Source of the DNA: Neorhizobium alkalisoli
Lineage (GTDB): Bacteria > Pseudomonadota > Alphaproteobacteria > Rhizobiales > Rhizobiaceae
NCBI RefSeq assembly: GCF_002968635.1
Contig: NZ_PVBN01000014.1
Location: 1 to 64,000 of the forward strand
Reading direction: 5' to 3'
Length of the DNA: 64,000 nt
Shown: positions 49,449 through 58,066 of the stretch, one piece after another
Numbering within the stretch: position 1 is the first letter of the stretch
How the letters are laid out: each line of letters begins with the position of its first letter
Made by a program: the position numbers and the translations under genes
Notes under the pieces: model-generated
Seen by the model: only the letters and a program-made list of their open reading frames with translations
Told to the model about the DNA's origin: nothing
The model's database searches: none

Positions 49449-51221
49449 ATGACCACACAGCAGATCCTCGCCTTCACCGTGATTGCCATCATGATGGCGG
49501 TCTTCATCTGGGATCGGTTCCGCTACGACGTGGTGGCCTGCTGTGCCCTCATATTGGCCGTGTCTCTCGGCGTCGTACCGGTCGACCGGGCATTTTCCGG
49601 CTTCTCCGATGACATCGTCATCATCGTCGGCAGTGCGCTGGTCGTCAGCGCCGGGGTGGCGCGGTCCGGCATCGTCGATACGGCGATCAAGAAGTTCTTC
49701 CCGAACCTCGACACGCTTCATACGCAGCTCGCGCTGCTGATGATTGTCGTGGCGGTGCTTTCCGCGTTCATCAAGAACATCGGCGCACTTGCGATCATGA
49801 TGCCGGTCGCCTTTCAGTTTGCGAAGAAATCCGGAGCCTCGCCATCGAAATACCTGATGCCGATGGCGTTCTCGGCTTTGCTCGGAGGGCTGATGACTCA
49901 GATCGGCACATCGCCGAACATCGTCGTCTCGCGGCTGCGGGAAGAGCTGACCGGCACCTCCTTCACCATGTTCGACTTCACGCCGATGGGCGTGATCCTG
50001 ACGCTGGTGGGCGTCACCTTCCTCCTCTTCTTCCACTGGCTTGTGCCGAGCCGGACAAAACAGAACAGCTCGATCGAGGAAGCTATCGAAATCAAGAACT
50101 ATACATCGGAAGTCTCGGTGACCGGACAGTCGACGGTTCTGGAGAAGTCCATCGGGGATCTCCTGAAGCTCGGAGACGGCGAGGCGATCGCAACTGCGGT
50201 TCTGCGGGGTACGACGCGCATGTCGCCCTTTCCCGATCTCGCATTGCGGGAAGGAGATATCGTGCTTCTGGAAGGGCCATCCACGGCGCTCGACAGGATC
50301 GTCTCCAGCGGCAGGCTCAAGCTCTCGGGCAAGCCGCTGACGCAGAAGGGCCAGATACAGCCGGACGTCATTTCCGTAGAGGCAATCGTCAGCCAGGAAT
50401 CCCCGCTGACGGGACTTTCGGCAAAGGAAATGGCGCTGTCCTACACGCGCGGGGTTAACCTGCTGGCAATCAGCCGTCGCGGCGAACGGTTGAAGGAGCG
50501 GCTCGGGCAGTTGACGCTGATGGCGGGCGACGTGCTGGTGCTGCAAGGGAGCCGCAAGAATCTTCCGGCGGTGCTGCAGGATTTCTCCCTCCTGCCGCTT
50601 GCCCAGAGAGAAGTGCTGCTGGGGACGCATCGTCACCCCTTTGTTCCGCTCATCATACTGGCGCTCGCCATGGCGGCCACGGCCGTCGGGATCGCGCCGG
50701 TGCCGGTCGCATTTTTCGCGGCCGCGCTGGGAATGGTGGTCTTTCGAGCCATCCCGCTGACCGATTTCTACAAGGCTGTCGATGGCCCGATCCTCGTCAT
50801 GCTGGCGGCACTCATCCCCGTCTCCGATTCCCTGCGCACGACCGGCGGCAGTGAGCTGATTGCGGGCTGGCTGGGTAATGTCGCAGCAAGTCTTCCGGCC
50901 TGGGGCGCCCTCGGCCTGATCCTGGTTACCGCCATGGCGGTTACGCCTTTCCTGAACAATGCGGCAACCGTGCTGGTCATGGGACCGATCGCCGCGAGCT
51001 TTGCCACCAACCTCGGCTTCAGGCCGGAGGCCTTCCTGATGGCGGTGGCGATCGGTGCCGGCTGCGATTTTCTGACGCCCGTCGGCCATCAGTGCAACAC
51101 CTTGGTCTTCGGTCCGGGCGGCTACAGGTTCTCCGACTATCCGCGGCTGGGCCTGCCGCTTTCGTTCCTCATCGTGCTCGTCAGCGTGCCGGCACTGCTC
51201 TATGTCTGGCCGGTAGGATAG
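49449..51221 (+). CDS. SLC13-like permease with two RCK_C (TrkA-C) domains
   Basis: A 590-residue transporter: N-terminal helices (~8-185), then a cytosolic pair of TrkA-C-like domains (~200-385, with VLRGTTRMSPFPDLALREGDIVLLEG and [32 protein letters not shown]), then C-terminal helices. The SLC13 substrate hairpins appear as AFIKNIGALAIMMPVAF and FLNNAATVLVMGPIA, with MTQIGTSPNIVVSRL. Such proteins move sulfate, dicarboxylates or similar anions and may be gated by ligands of the RCK domains. The ATG at 49449 begins the first helix. Confidence 0.88.
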   Translation: MTTQQILAFTVIAIMMAVFIWDRFRYDVVACCALILAVSLGVVPVDRAFSGFSDDIVIIVGSALVVSAGVARSGIVDTAIKKFFPNLDTLHTQLALLMIVVAVLSAFIKNIGALAIMMPVAFQFAKKSGASPSKYLMPMAFSALLGGLMTQIGTSPNIVVSRLREELTGTSFTMFDFTPMGVILTLVGVTFLLFFHWLVPSRTKQNSSIEEAIEIKNYTSEVSVTGQSTVLEKSIGDLLKLGDGEAIATAVLRGTTRMSPFPDLALREGDIVLLEGPSTALDRIVSSGRLKLSGKPLTQKGQIQPDVISVEAIVSQESPLTGLSAKEMALSYTRGVNLLAISRRGERLKERLGQLTLMAGDVLVLQGSRKNLPAVLQDFSLLPLAQREVLLGTHRHPFVPLIILALAMAATAVGIAPVPVAFFAAALGMVVFRAIPLTDFYKAVDGPILVMLAALIPVSDSLRTTGGSELIAGWLGNVAASLPAWGALGLILVTAMAVTPFLNNAATVLVMGPIAASFATNLGFRPEAFLMAVAIGAGCDFLTPVGHQCNTLVFGPGGYRFSDYPRLGLPLSFLIVLVSVPALLYVWPVG

Positions 51222-51338
51222 GATTGCGGCCAAAAACCTTGACGCCTGCGACTGAATATGCGCTAAGGCCTGCCTCAAATCCGTGATCCCCGATAAGCAG
51301 GTTCGCGCCGCCACAGGCGCCAAGATCGAGCAATATTC

Positions 51339-52796
51339 ATGACAACGACCGGCCCCCGCGTCCGCATCGCTCCCTCGCCCACCGGCGAGCCGCATGTCGG
51401 CACCGCCTATATCGCGCTCTTCAATTATCTCTTCGCCAAGAAGCACGGCGGCACCTTCATCCTGCGCATCGAGGATACCGACGCGACGCGCTCGACGCTG
51501 GAATTCGAACAGAAGGTTCTGGATGCGCTGAAATGGACCGGCCTCAGCTGGTCGGAAGGTCCCGATGTCGGCGGCCCCTATGGCCCCTATCGCCAGTCGG
51601 ACCGCAAGGCGATGTACCAGCCCTACGGCCAGGAGCTTCTGGACAAGGGCCACGCCTTCCGCTGCTTTTGCACGCCGGAACGCCTGGAACAGATGCGCGA
51701 GGCGCAGCGCGCCGCCGGCAAGCCGCCGAAATACGACGGCCTCTGCCTGAACCTCAAGGCCGAGGAAGTGACTTCGCGCATGGCGGCCGGCGAAGCCACC
51801 GTCATCCGCATGAAGATCCCCACCGACGGCAATTGCGAATTCCACGACGGCGTCTATGGCGACGTGTCGATCCCGTGGGATTCCGTCGACATGCAGGTGC
51901 TGATCAAGGCCGACGGCATGCCGACCTATCACATGGCGAACGTCATCGACGACCATCTGATGAAGATCACCCATGTGGCGCGCGGCGAGGAATGGCTGGC
52001 ATCCGTGCCCAAACACATCCTGCTCTATCGCTATTTCGGCTGGGAGCAGCCGGTGTTCATGCATCTCTCGCTGATGCGCAACGCCGACAAGTCGAAGCTG
52101 TCGAAGCGCAAGAACCCGACCTCGATCTCCTATTATTCGGCACTCGGCTATCTGCCGGAAGCGCTGATGAACTTCCTTGGCCTGTTCTTTGTGCAGATCC
52201 CGGAAGGCGAGGAAATGCTGACCATGGACGAGCTCACCGAAAAGTTCGATCCGGACAACCTTTCCAAGGCCGGCGCGATCTTCGACATCCAGAAGCTCGA
52301 CTGGCTGAACGGCCGCTGGATCCGCGAGAAGCTGTCGCCGGAAGACTTTATTGCCCGCACGCTCGAATGGGCCTCGGAAAACAGCCGCCTGACGGAAGGC
52401 CTGAAGCTCTCGCAGAGCCGCATCTCCAAGCTCGGCGAACTGCCGGGCCTCGCAGGCTTCCTGCTGTCGAGCGATGTCGGCCTGACGCCCGCTTCCTTCG
52501 CTGGCCTCAAAACCACCCCGGCCGAGACGCTTGAAATCCTGCAGACCGTTCAGGCCGATCTGGAAAAGATGATCGAATGGAATGTCGAGTCGATCGATGC
52601 CGAGCTGCGCGCGATCTCCGACAAGCTCGGCAAGAAGCTCCGCGTCGTCACCCCGCCGCTTTTCGTTGCAGTTTCCGGATCCTCCCGCTCGCTTCCGCTG
52701 TTTGACTCGATGGCGCTCCTCGGCCGCTCGGTGGTACGCCAGAGGTTGAAGATCGCCGCGACGGTGGTGGCTTCCATGGTAGGAAGCGGGACGTAA
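51339..52796 (+). CDS. gltX: Glutamyl-tRNA synthetase (class I)
   Basis: A 485-residue class I synthetase. The HIGH-type element is PSPTGEPHVGTAYIA (residues 11-25), and the KMSKS-type loop is the KLSKRKN variant near 253. The RIEDTDATRS and SEGPDVGGPYGPYRQSDR blocks are typical of GluRS. It charges tRNA-Glu (and, with GatCAB, often tRNA-Gln in alphaproteobacteria). It precedes lysS in the same direction, separated by a mosaic repeat. Confidence 0.95.
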   Translation: MTTTGPRVRIAPSPTGEPHVGTAYIALFNYLFAKKHGGTFILRIEDTDATRSTLEFEQKVLDALKWTGLSWSEGPDVGGPYGPYRQSDRKAMYQPYGQELLDKGHAFRCFCTPERLEQMREAQRAAGKPPKYDGLCLNLKAEEVTSRMAAGEATVIRMKIPTDGNCEFHDGVYGDVSIPWDSVDMQVLIKADGMPTYHMANVIDDHLMKITHVARGEEWLASVPKHILLYRYFGWEQPVFMHLSLMRNADKSKLSKRKNPTSISYYSALGYLPEALMNFLGLFFVQIPEGEEMLTMDELTEKFDPDNLSKAGAIFDIQKLDWLNGRWIREKLSPEDFIARTLEWASENSRLTEGLKLSQSRISKLGELPGLAGFLLSSDVGLTPASFAGLKTTPAETLEILQTVQADLEKMIEWNVESIDAELRAISDKLGKKLRVVTPPLFVAVSGSSRSLPLFDSMALLGRSVVRQRLKIAATVVASMVGSGT

Positions 52797-52804
52797 GGGG
52801 TGTA

Positions 52805-52915
52805 GCCCCCTCATCTGCCTGCCGGCACCTTCTCCCCGAGGGGAGAAGAGGATTGTGGCATCGGCAGCGCACTCCAGTCCCCTCTCCCCTCGGGGAGAGG
52901 GTAGGGTGAGGGGGC
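52805..52915. repeat. RIME-like palindromic intergenic mosaic element, copy 2
   Basis: The ends GCCCCCTCA (52805-52813) and TGAGGGGGC (52907-52915) are inverted repeats. Inside are CTTCTCCCC-GA-GGGGAGAAG and CCCTCTCCCC-TC-GGGGAGAGGG. The block GCCTGCCGGCACCTTCTCCC matches copy 1 at 41331-41455. It sits between gltX and lysS. Confidence 0.85.
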
Positions 52916-52971
52916 CAAGGGCTCCGGATTATCAATTTATCTGCGGCGGTGCCGCCGAAAAGGCAAACGAG

Positions 52972-54471
52972 ATGACCGACAACAACACGACCGAAACCGC
53001 CCTCTCCTCCGACGCGACGCAGGTGCGCGCGCAGAAGCTCGCAATCCTTCGCGAAAAGGTGGGCGACGTCTATCCGGCGCATTTCCACCGCACCATGACC
53101 AACGGGGAACTGGCCGAGAAGTACAAGAATCTCGAAGCCGACGTCGAGACGCAGGACATCGTGACCGTCGCCGGCCGGGTGTATTCCTCGCGCAATTCCG
53201 GCATGTTCATGGATATCCATGACGCCTCCGGAAAGCTGCAGATCTTCTCCCACAAGGACACCACCCCGGAGGACGCCCGCGCGCTTCTCTCGCTGATTGA
53301 TATCGGCGATATCATCGGGGTGACCGGCGTCGTGCGTCGCACCAAGCGCGGCGAGTTGACGATCAACGCCCAGTCGATCGTCATGCTCACCAAGTCGCTG
53401 CTGCCGATGCCGGAAAAGTGGCACGGCCTGTCGGATGTCGAGTTGCGCTACCGCAAGCGGCATCTCGACATCATGACCAATGAGGAATCCAAGCTCCGCT
53501 TCCAGCAGAGAAGCCGCATCGTCTCCGGCATCCGCCGTTTCATGGAGAACGACGGCTTCATGGAAGTCGAGACCCCGATGCTGCATTCGGTCTATGGCGG
53601 TGCCACCGCCGAGCCGTTCAAGACGCATCACAACACGCTGAAGCTCGACATGTACCTGCGCATCGCGCCGGAACTGTTCCTGAAGCGCACGCTGGTGTCG
53701 GGCCTCACCGACAAGGTGTTCGAGATCAACCGCAACTTCCGCAATGAAGGCGTTTCCACCCGGCACAATCCTGAATTCACGATGATGGAATGCTACTGGG
53801 CCTATGCCGACTACGAGGACATCATGGACCTCGTGGAGCGCATGTTCTCGACGCTCGCCATGACCATTCACGGCTCGACCGAAGTGAAGTTCGGCGACAA
53901 GGAACTGTCGTTCAAGGGCCCGTTCAAGCGCGTGCCCATGCCCGACGCCGTGAAGGAAGCGACCGGCATCGATTTCCTTGCGATGAAGACCGACGAAGAA
54001 GCCCGCACCGCCGCCAAGGCCGCCGGCTTCGCGGTCGAGAAGGACTGGACCTGGGGCGAATGCCTCGCCTTCATCTTCGAGGAAAAGGTCGAGCCGACGC
54101 TGATCCAGCCGAGCCACGTTACCCATTTCCCGAAGGACATCTCGCCCTTCGCCAAGGAAGTGCCGGGCGAACCGCGCCTCGTCGAGCGCTTCGAGACCTA
54201 TTGCAACACCTGGGAACTCGGCAACGCGTTTTCCGAACTCAACGATCCGGAAGAACAGCGCCGCCGCATGGTGGAGCAGCTCGAGCAGGCGCATGCCCGC
54301 GGCGAGAAGGAAAAGCAGCTGGACGAGGAATTCCTCGACGCCATGGACCAGGGCATGCCGCCCGCCGGCGGTTTGGGCATCGGCGTCGACCGCCTGGTCA
54401 TGCTGCTGACGGATTCGCCCTCCATCCGCGACGTGATCCTCTTCCCGGCACGGCGCGCAAAGGCGGATTGA
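52972..54471 (+). CDS. lysS: Lysyl-tRNA synthetase, class II
   Basis: A 499-residue class II synthetase. The OB-fold (~60-165, VAGRVYSSRNSGMFMDIHDASGKLQIF) is followed by the catalytic core with motif 2 (NRNFRNEGVSTRHNPEFTMM) and motif 3 (GGLGIGVDRLVMLLT). Many alphaproteobacteria use the unrelated class I enzyme instead; whether one exists elsewhere in this genome cannot be seen. ATG at 52972 begins MTDNNTTETALSSDA; earlier codons belong to the repeat region. Confidence 0.94.
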   Translation: MTDNNTTETALSSDATQVRAQKLAILREKVGDVYPAHFHRTMTNGELAEKYKNLEADVETQDIVTVAGRVYSSRNSGMFMDIHDASGKLQIFSHKDTTPEDARALLSLIDIGDIIGVTGVVRRTKRGELTINAQSIVMLTKSLLPMPEKWHGLSDVELRYRKRHLDIMTNEESKLRFQQRSRIVSGIRRFMENDGFMEVETPMLHSVYGGATAEPFKTHHNTLKLDMYLRIAPELFLKRTLVSGLTDKVFEINRNFRNEGVSTRHNPEFTMMECYWAYADYEDIMDLVERMFSTLAMTIHGSTEVKFGDKELSFKGPFKRVPMPDAVKEATGIDFLAMKTDEEARTAAKAAGFAVEKDWTWGECLAFIFEEKVEPTLIQPSHVTHFPKDISPFAKEVPGEPRLVERFETYCNTWELGNAFSELNDPEEQRRRMVEQLEQAHARGEKEKQLDEEFLDAMDQGMPPAGGLGIGVDRLVMLLTDSPSIRDVILFPARRAKAD

Positions 54472-54498
54472 TCGGAGTTATCTTCTTGATGGGGAGAA

Positions 54499-54517
54499 GG
54501 AGGCGTTCCGCGCCTCC
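54499..54517. other. Hairpin after lysS without clear terminator tail
   Basis: GGAGGCG-TTCC-G-CGCCTCC forms a 7-bp stem 28 bp after the lysS stop. It lacks a T-tract on either strand. It might stabilise the transcript end. The rest of the gap to 54633 holds nothing recognisable. Confidence 0.4.
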
Positions 54518-54633
54518 GAAGTCTCCCATGAGGAGATAGAACGCCCGCCACCGCGAGTCTGCCTCCCCCGCTGTGGGAGAGGCTTGCAATATGGCCGAAG
54601 GCGACGCCCGATCTCACGGCCGCTGCTGCAATA

Positions 54634-56031
54634 TCAATGCATCGTCTTCGCGGGTTTTGCCGACGCTTCCTCATCCGCCTTGGCGGGCTTCGTTGCCGGC
54701 CCGGCGGCCGGCGTTTCAGCTTTTGCCGGGGCCAGAGGGGTTTCCCCTCGCATCTTCGCTAGCCATGCAGCGCCGGCGGCATCCGCACCGTTCGAACCGT
54801 CGGTCGGCGGCGTAGCCACCTCGGCATGTGCTGCCTCGGCGGGAGTGGGCTCGGAGCGTTTCGCGTCGGCATCGGTTGACTTCGACCAGCGCTTGCCGCC
54901 TTCCGCGGCAGTCCTGGGTTCCGGAGCAGGCTGTTCAGGAGGAGCTTTGACAGCTGGAGCCGAAACCACCTTTTCGACGGGTTTCTCAGCCCCGCCGCTG
55001 CCGAAGATCATTCCTTTCACAGAAGCCAGGAAACCACCATCGTCCGCCTTCGTAGCCTGTTTTGACGCGGCCGGTTCGGCAGCGTGCTCCTTCACTGCAG
55101 CCTCTTTGCCGCCGGGCTTCTGATCGCGGTGATCTTCGGTGGCCGCCTGGTCGCTTGCAGGCGCGCCATGACCATCGGCCGGAGCCGGCGCATGGTCAGC
55201 GGCTTCCTTAGCATGCCCTTCCGCCGGCGGCGCCTTCTCGCCGGAACCGAAGAGCATGCCGGTTACGGAACCCAGCAAACCACCGCTTTCCTTGGCTGCG
55301 ATCTCGTCGCCGTGCCCTTCGGCGGGCGCGTCGTGACCTCCGGCGGCCGGCTCTTCACCATGTCCGCCACTGCTTTCACCATGTCCGCCCGACGGCTCGC
55401 CGTGCCCACCGGCAGGTGCGCCGTGCCCATCAGCCGATGCGCCATGTGCTCCCTCCGGAACTGCAGCCGCCGGTTCGACGCAATCGGCATGATCGGTCAG
55501 CCGCGCCGTGACGGCCTCGACATCCTCGACCGGCAGGTCGATGCGCATGCCGTAATATTCGCCGCTCGCATTGGCGGTACCATCAAGATAATAGGCGGAA
55601 TAGACTGAAGCGGCAGTCCCCTTCGGCATCTTGCCGGGATCGGGAATATAGATGACCTGCGCGCCGATCATCCGGCCGCGCATCAAGGCCCGGTCCGTCG
55701 GGCCGGCCTTGTCGATCATCGCCACCTGGACGAGATCGGCCTTCTCCTTTTCCTGCACCGCGCGGGCGACCCTCAGAGCCGTGCGGATGCGCGCCATGCC
55801 GTCGCCGGGTTCTTCGCTGGTTACGTATTTGCGGACCCAATAGCGCTGGTCGCGCTTGATCTTGATCGTCTCCAGAGAGGTGCACTCGAACCCGTTCATC
55901 TCCAGATAGGAGGGGCCGAGAAGCTTGTCCGCACCAACGAAGACCGCTGCCGCGCCGCTGCCGCCGCCCAGCACGACAATGCCGCTCATGATCAGGATGA
56001 GCTTTTTCGAGAACCGGAACGTCAGACCCAT
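54634..56031 (-). CDS. Unrecognised membrane-anchored protein with heptad histidine repeats and a duplicated 15-residue motif
   Basis: A 465-residue protein. One N-terminal membrane segment (~9-35) is followed by a folded domain (~40-187) ending DHADCVEP, then a low-complexity tail. In the tail, histidines fall at 196, 203, 210, 217 and 224 and again at 233 and 240, exactly seven apart, mostly in GGHG. The motif GGLLGSVTGMLFGSG (250-264) recurs as GGFLASVKGMIFGSG (332-346). Extra single His follow at 273, 280, 288, 301 and 316. The remaining tail is Ala/Pro/Lys/Glu-rich. No known family. It faces sitABCD across the Mur-box region, so periplasmic metal handling is conceivable but unproved. Confidence 0.8.
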   Translation of the reverse strand: MGLTFRFSKKLILIMSGIVVLGGGSGAAAVFVGADKLLGPSYLEMNGFECTSLETIKIKRDQRYWVRKYVTSEEPGDGMARIRTALRVARAVQEKEKADLVQVAMIDKAGPTDRALMRGRMIGAQVIYIPDPGKMPKGTAASVYSAYYLDGTANASGEYYGMRIDLPVEDVEAVTARLTDHADCVEPAAAVPEGAHGASADGHGAPAGGHGEPSGGHGESSGGHGEEPAAGGHDAPAEGHGDEIAAKESGGLLGSVTGMLFGSGEKAPPAEGHAKEAADHAPAPADGHGAPASDQAATEDHRDQKPGGKEAAVKEHAAEPAASKQATKADDGGFLASVKGMIFGSGGAEKPVEKVVSAPAVKAPPEQPAPEPRTAAEGGKRWSKSTDADAKRSEPTPAEAAHAEVATPPTDGSNGADAAGAAWLAKMRGETPLAPAKAETPAAGPATKPAKADEEASAKPAKTMH

Positions 56032-56200
56032 TACTTACCGAGCTCCGGCATGATCGACCCCATTTTACGCAAAACACACACATGGAATATCGGCGGCATA
56101 TTCCTCCATTCTCCTTGAGGAAGGTTTAAGCAGCAGCGTCTCTTTTCGCCCTTTGCGCCCACTCGCGCTCGCCGGGCGTCCCGTTCCGGCACCCATCTAG

Positions 56201-56217
56201 TTGCGAATGATTTGCAA
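56201..56217. promoter_or_regulatory. Mur/Fur-family box 1 upstream of sitABCD
   Basis: TTGCGAATGATTTGCAA is a 17-bp palindrome with 7 of 8 half-site positions matching, typical of the rhizobial Mur-responsive sequence. It is immediately upstream of a TTGACA -35 hexamer. Confidence 0.75.
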
Positions 56218-56222
56218 TAGCA

Positions 56223-56250
56223 TTGACAGACGCAAAATCCTGACTAGGTT
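56223..56250 (+). promoter_or_regulatory. Probable sit promoter between the two Mur boxes
   Basis: TTGACA (56223-56228) and TAGGTT (56245-56250), spaced by 16 bp, fit a sigma-70-type promoter for the sit operon. The -35 follows box 1 and the -10 precedes box 2, so either bound site would block RNA polymerase. Confidence 0.5.
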
Positions 56251-56253
56251 AGA

Positions 56254-56270
56254 TTGCGAATGAATTGCAA
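56254..56270. promoter_or_regulatory. Mur/Fur-family box 2 upstream of sitABCD
   Basis: TTGCGAATGAATTGCAA repeats the box 1 pattern (TTGCGAATG core identical), 53 bp downstream of it and ~20 bp before the sitA start. Two such sites are typical for Mn-responsive repression of sitABCD in rhizobia. Confidence 0.75.
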
Positions 56271-56288
56271 CAAGAGGTCCAACACCGC

Positions 56289-57176
56289 ATGCTTCTCCGC
56301 AAATTCGCATTCATCGCAGCCGTTCTGGCGGGCCTGCCCGCTTTTGCCCAGGCGCAGGAAAAGCCCAAGGTGGTCACCACCTTCACCATCATCGCCGACA
56401 TGGCGAAGAACGTCGCGGGCGATGCAGCCGACGTGGAAAGCATCACCAAGGCGGGCGCCGAGATCCATAATTACCAGCCGACCCCGCGCGACATCCTGCG
56501 CGCCCGCGATGCGGATCTGGTGCTGCGCAACGGGCTGAACCTCGAGCAATGGTTCGAGAAATTCCTGACGAACCTTGGCGATGTGCCGAACGTCACCATC
56601 TCCGACGGCGTCGAGCCGATGGCGATCGCCGGCGGCGCCTACCAGGGCAAGCCGAACCCGCATGCCTGGATGTCGCCGGAAAACGCGGTGATCTACGTCG
56701 AGAATATCCGCAAGGGCCTGACGAAGATCGATCCGGCCCATGCCGATACCTATGCCGCCAACGCCAAGGCCTATACGGACAAGATCCGCGCCGCGGTCCA
56801 GCCGATCCGCGATGCGCTCGGCAAACTTCCGGAAGACCACCGCTGGCTGGTGACGAGCGAAGGCGCCTTCTCCTATCTAGCCCGCGATTTCGGCCTCAAG
56901 GAACTCTATCTCTGGCCGGTGAATGCCGACAGCCAGGGCACGCCGCAGCAGGTGCGCGAAGTCATCGACGCGATGCGCAAGCATCAGATCAAGGTCATCT
57001 TCAGCGAGAGCACGGTTTCCGACAAACCGGCGAAGCAGGTCGCCTCCGAAACCGGCGCGGCATATGCGGGCGTTCTCTATGTCGACTCGCTCAGCGAGGA
57101 AGGCGGACCGGTGCCGACCTATCTCGACCTGCTTCGGGTGACCACCGAAACAATCGCGAAAGGTCTTTCGCAATGA
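56289..57176 (+). CDS. sitA: Manganese/iron ABC transporter periplasmic binding protein SitA
   Basis: A 295-residue cluster A-I metal-binding protein. The signal peptide ends LPAFAQAQ before EKPKVVTTF. Metal ligands of the family lie in [12 protein letters not shown] (His), [13 protein letters not shown] (His), [20 protein letters not shown] (Glu) and [11 protein letters not shown] (Asp region). It delivers Mn2+ and/or Fe2+ to the membrane permease. The ATG at 56289 starts [15 protein letters not shown]. Two Mur boxes in front indicate Mn-dependent repression. Confidence 0.92.
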   Translation: MLLRKFAFIAAVLAGLPAFAQAQEKPKVVTTFTIIADMAKNVAGDAADVESITKAGAEIHNYQPTPRDILRARDADLVLRNGLNLEQWFEKFLTNLGDVPNVTISDGVEPMAIAGGAYQGKPNPHAWMSPENAVIYVENIRKGLTKIDPAHADTYAANAKAYTDKIRAAVQPIRDALGKLPEDHRWLVTSEGAFSYLARDFGLKELYLWPVNADSQGTPQQVREVIDAMRKHQIKVIFSESTVSDKPAKQVASETGAAYAGVLYVDSLSEEGGPVPTYLDLLRVTTETIAKGLSQ

Positions 57177-58066
57177 TGATGGGCAAGACGACGCCGACAA
57201 GCGCCGGACTGAAACTGGATAACGTCACGGTCGCTTATCGCAACGGGCTGACGGCGCTCAGGCATGCGAGCTTCGTCGTGCCGAAGGGAACCATCACCGC
57301 CCTCGTCGGCGTCAATGGTGCCGGCAAGTCCACCCTCTTCAAGGCGATCATGGGCTTCGTCACGCTCACCGAAGGTTCCGTCGAAATTCTCGGAATGTCT
57401 GCCCGGGAAGCACTCCGCAAAAACCTCGTCGCCTATGTGCCGCAGGCGGAAGAGGTCGACTGGAACTTCCCCGTTCTGGTGGAGGACGTGGTGATGATGG
57501 GCCGCTACGGCCACATGAATTTTCTCAGGATCCCCTCGCGCCACGACCACGACATGGTCACCCGGGCGCTGCAGCGCGTGAACATGGTAGACTACCGCAA
57601 GCGCCAGATCGGTGAACTCTCGGGCGGCCAGAGAAAGCGCGTCTTCCTCGCCCGGGCGCTCGCCCAGGAAGGACAGGTGATCCTGCTCGACGAACCCTTT
57701 ACCGGCGTCGACGTGACGACCGAAGAACAGATCGTCGAACTTCTGCGGGCGCTGCGCGACGAAGGCCGTGTCATGCTGGTTTCCACCCACAATCTCGGCA
57801 GCGTGCCGGATTTCTGCGACCGTACCGTTTTCGTGAAGGGCACCGTGCTCGCCTATGGCAAGACGGAGGACACGTTCACGGAGGCCAATCTGGAACTGGC
57901 CTTCGGCGGCGTGCTGCGCCACTTCATCCTCGGCGGCTCCGATCTTCACGACGATGCCGACGAACGCCGGGTCAAGGTCATCAGCGACGACGAACGGCCC
58001 TTCGTGACCTACGGCAATGGCAAGCAAAAGGCTCCGGTGAAGACAGATGCTCCAGACGCTCCTTGA
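57173..58066 (+). CDS. sitB: Manganese/iron ABC transporter ATP-binding protein SitB
   Basis: A 297-residue ATPase. Walker [10 protein letters not shown] is near 48, the family's [25 protein letters not shown] follows, then signature [15 protein letters not shown], Walker [11 protein letters not shown] and the H-loop STHNLGSV. A ~45-residue Asp/Glu/Lys-rich C-terminal tail follows the core. Three ATG codons in a row mark the start; the first overlaps the sitA stop (ATGA). Genes sitB-sitC overlap by 20 bases. Confidence 0.93.
   Translation: MMMGKTTPTSAGLKLDNVTVAYRNGLTALRHASFVVPKGTITALVGVNGAGKSTLFKAIMGFVTLTEGSVEILGMSAREALRKNLVAYVPQAEEVDWNFPVLVEDVVMMGRYGHMNFLRIPSRHDHDMVTRALQRVNMVDYRKRQIGELSGGQRKRVFLARALAQEGQVILLDEPFTGVDVTTEEQIVELLRALRDEGRVMLVSTHNLGSVPDFCDRTVFVKGTVLAYGKTEDTFTEANLELAFGGVLRHFILGGSDLHDDADERRVKVISDDERPFVTYGNGKQKAPVKTDAPDAP

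Noticed and set aside
49260-52814. Minus-strand frame open for about 1,180 codons, antisense to the SLC13-like and gltX genes
   Set aside because: The plus strand has two clear genes with family motifs. The antisense product is Arg/His/Gln-rich low-complexity sequence, typical of shadow frames in GC-rich codon-biased DNA.
52648-54294. Minus-strand frame of about 550 codons antisense to lysS
   Set aside because: lysS is unambiguous and the antisense frame has no domain or start signal.
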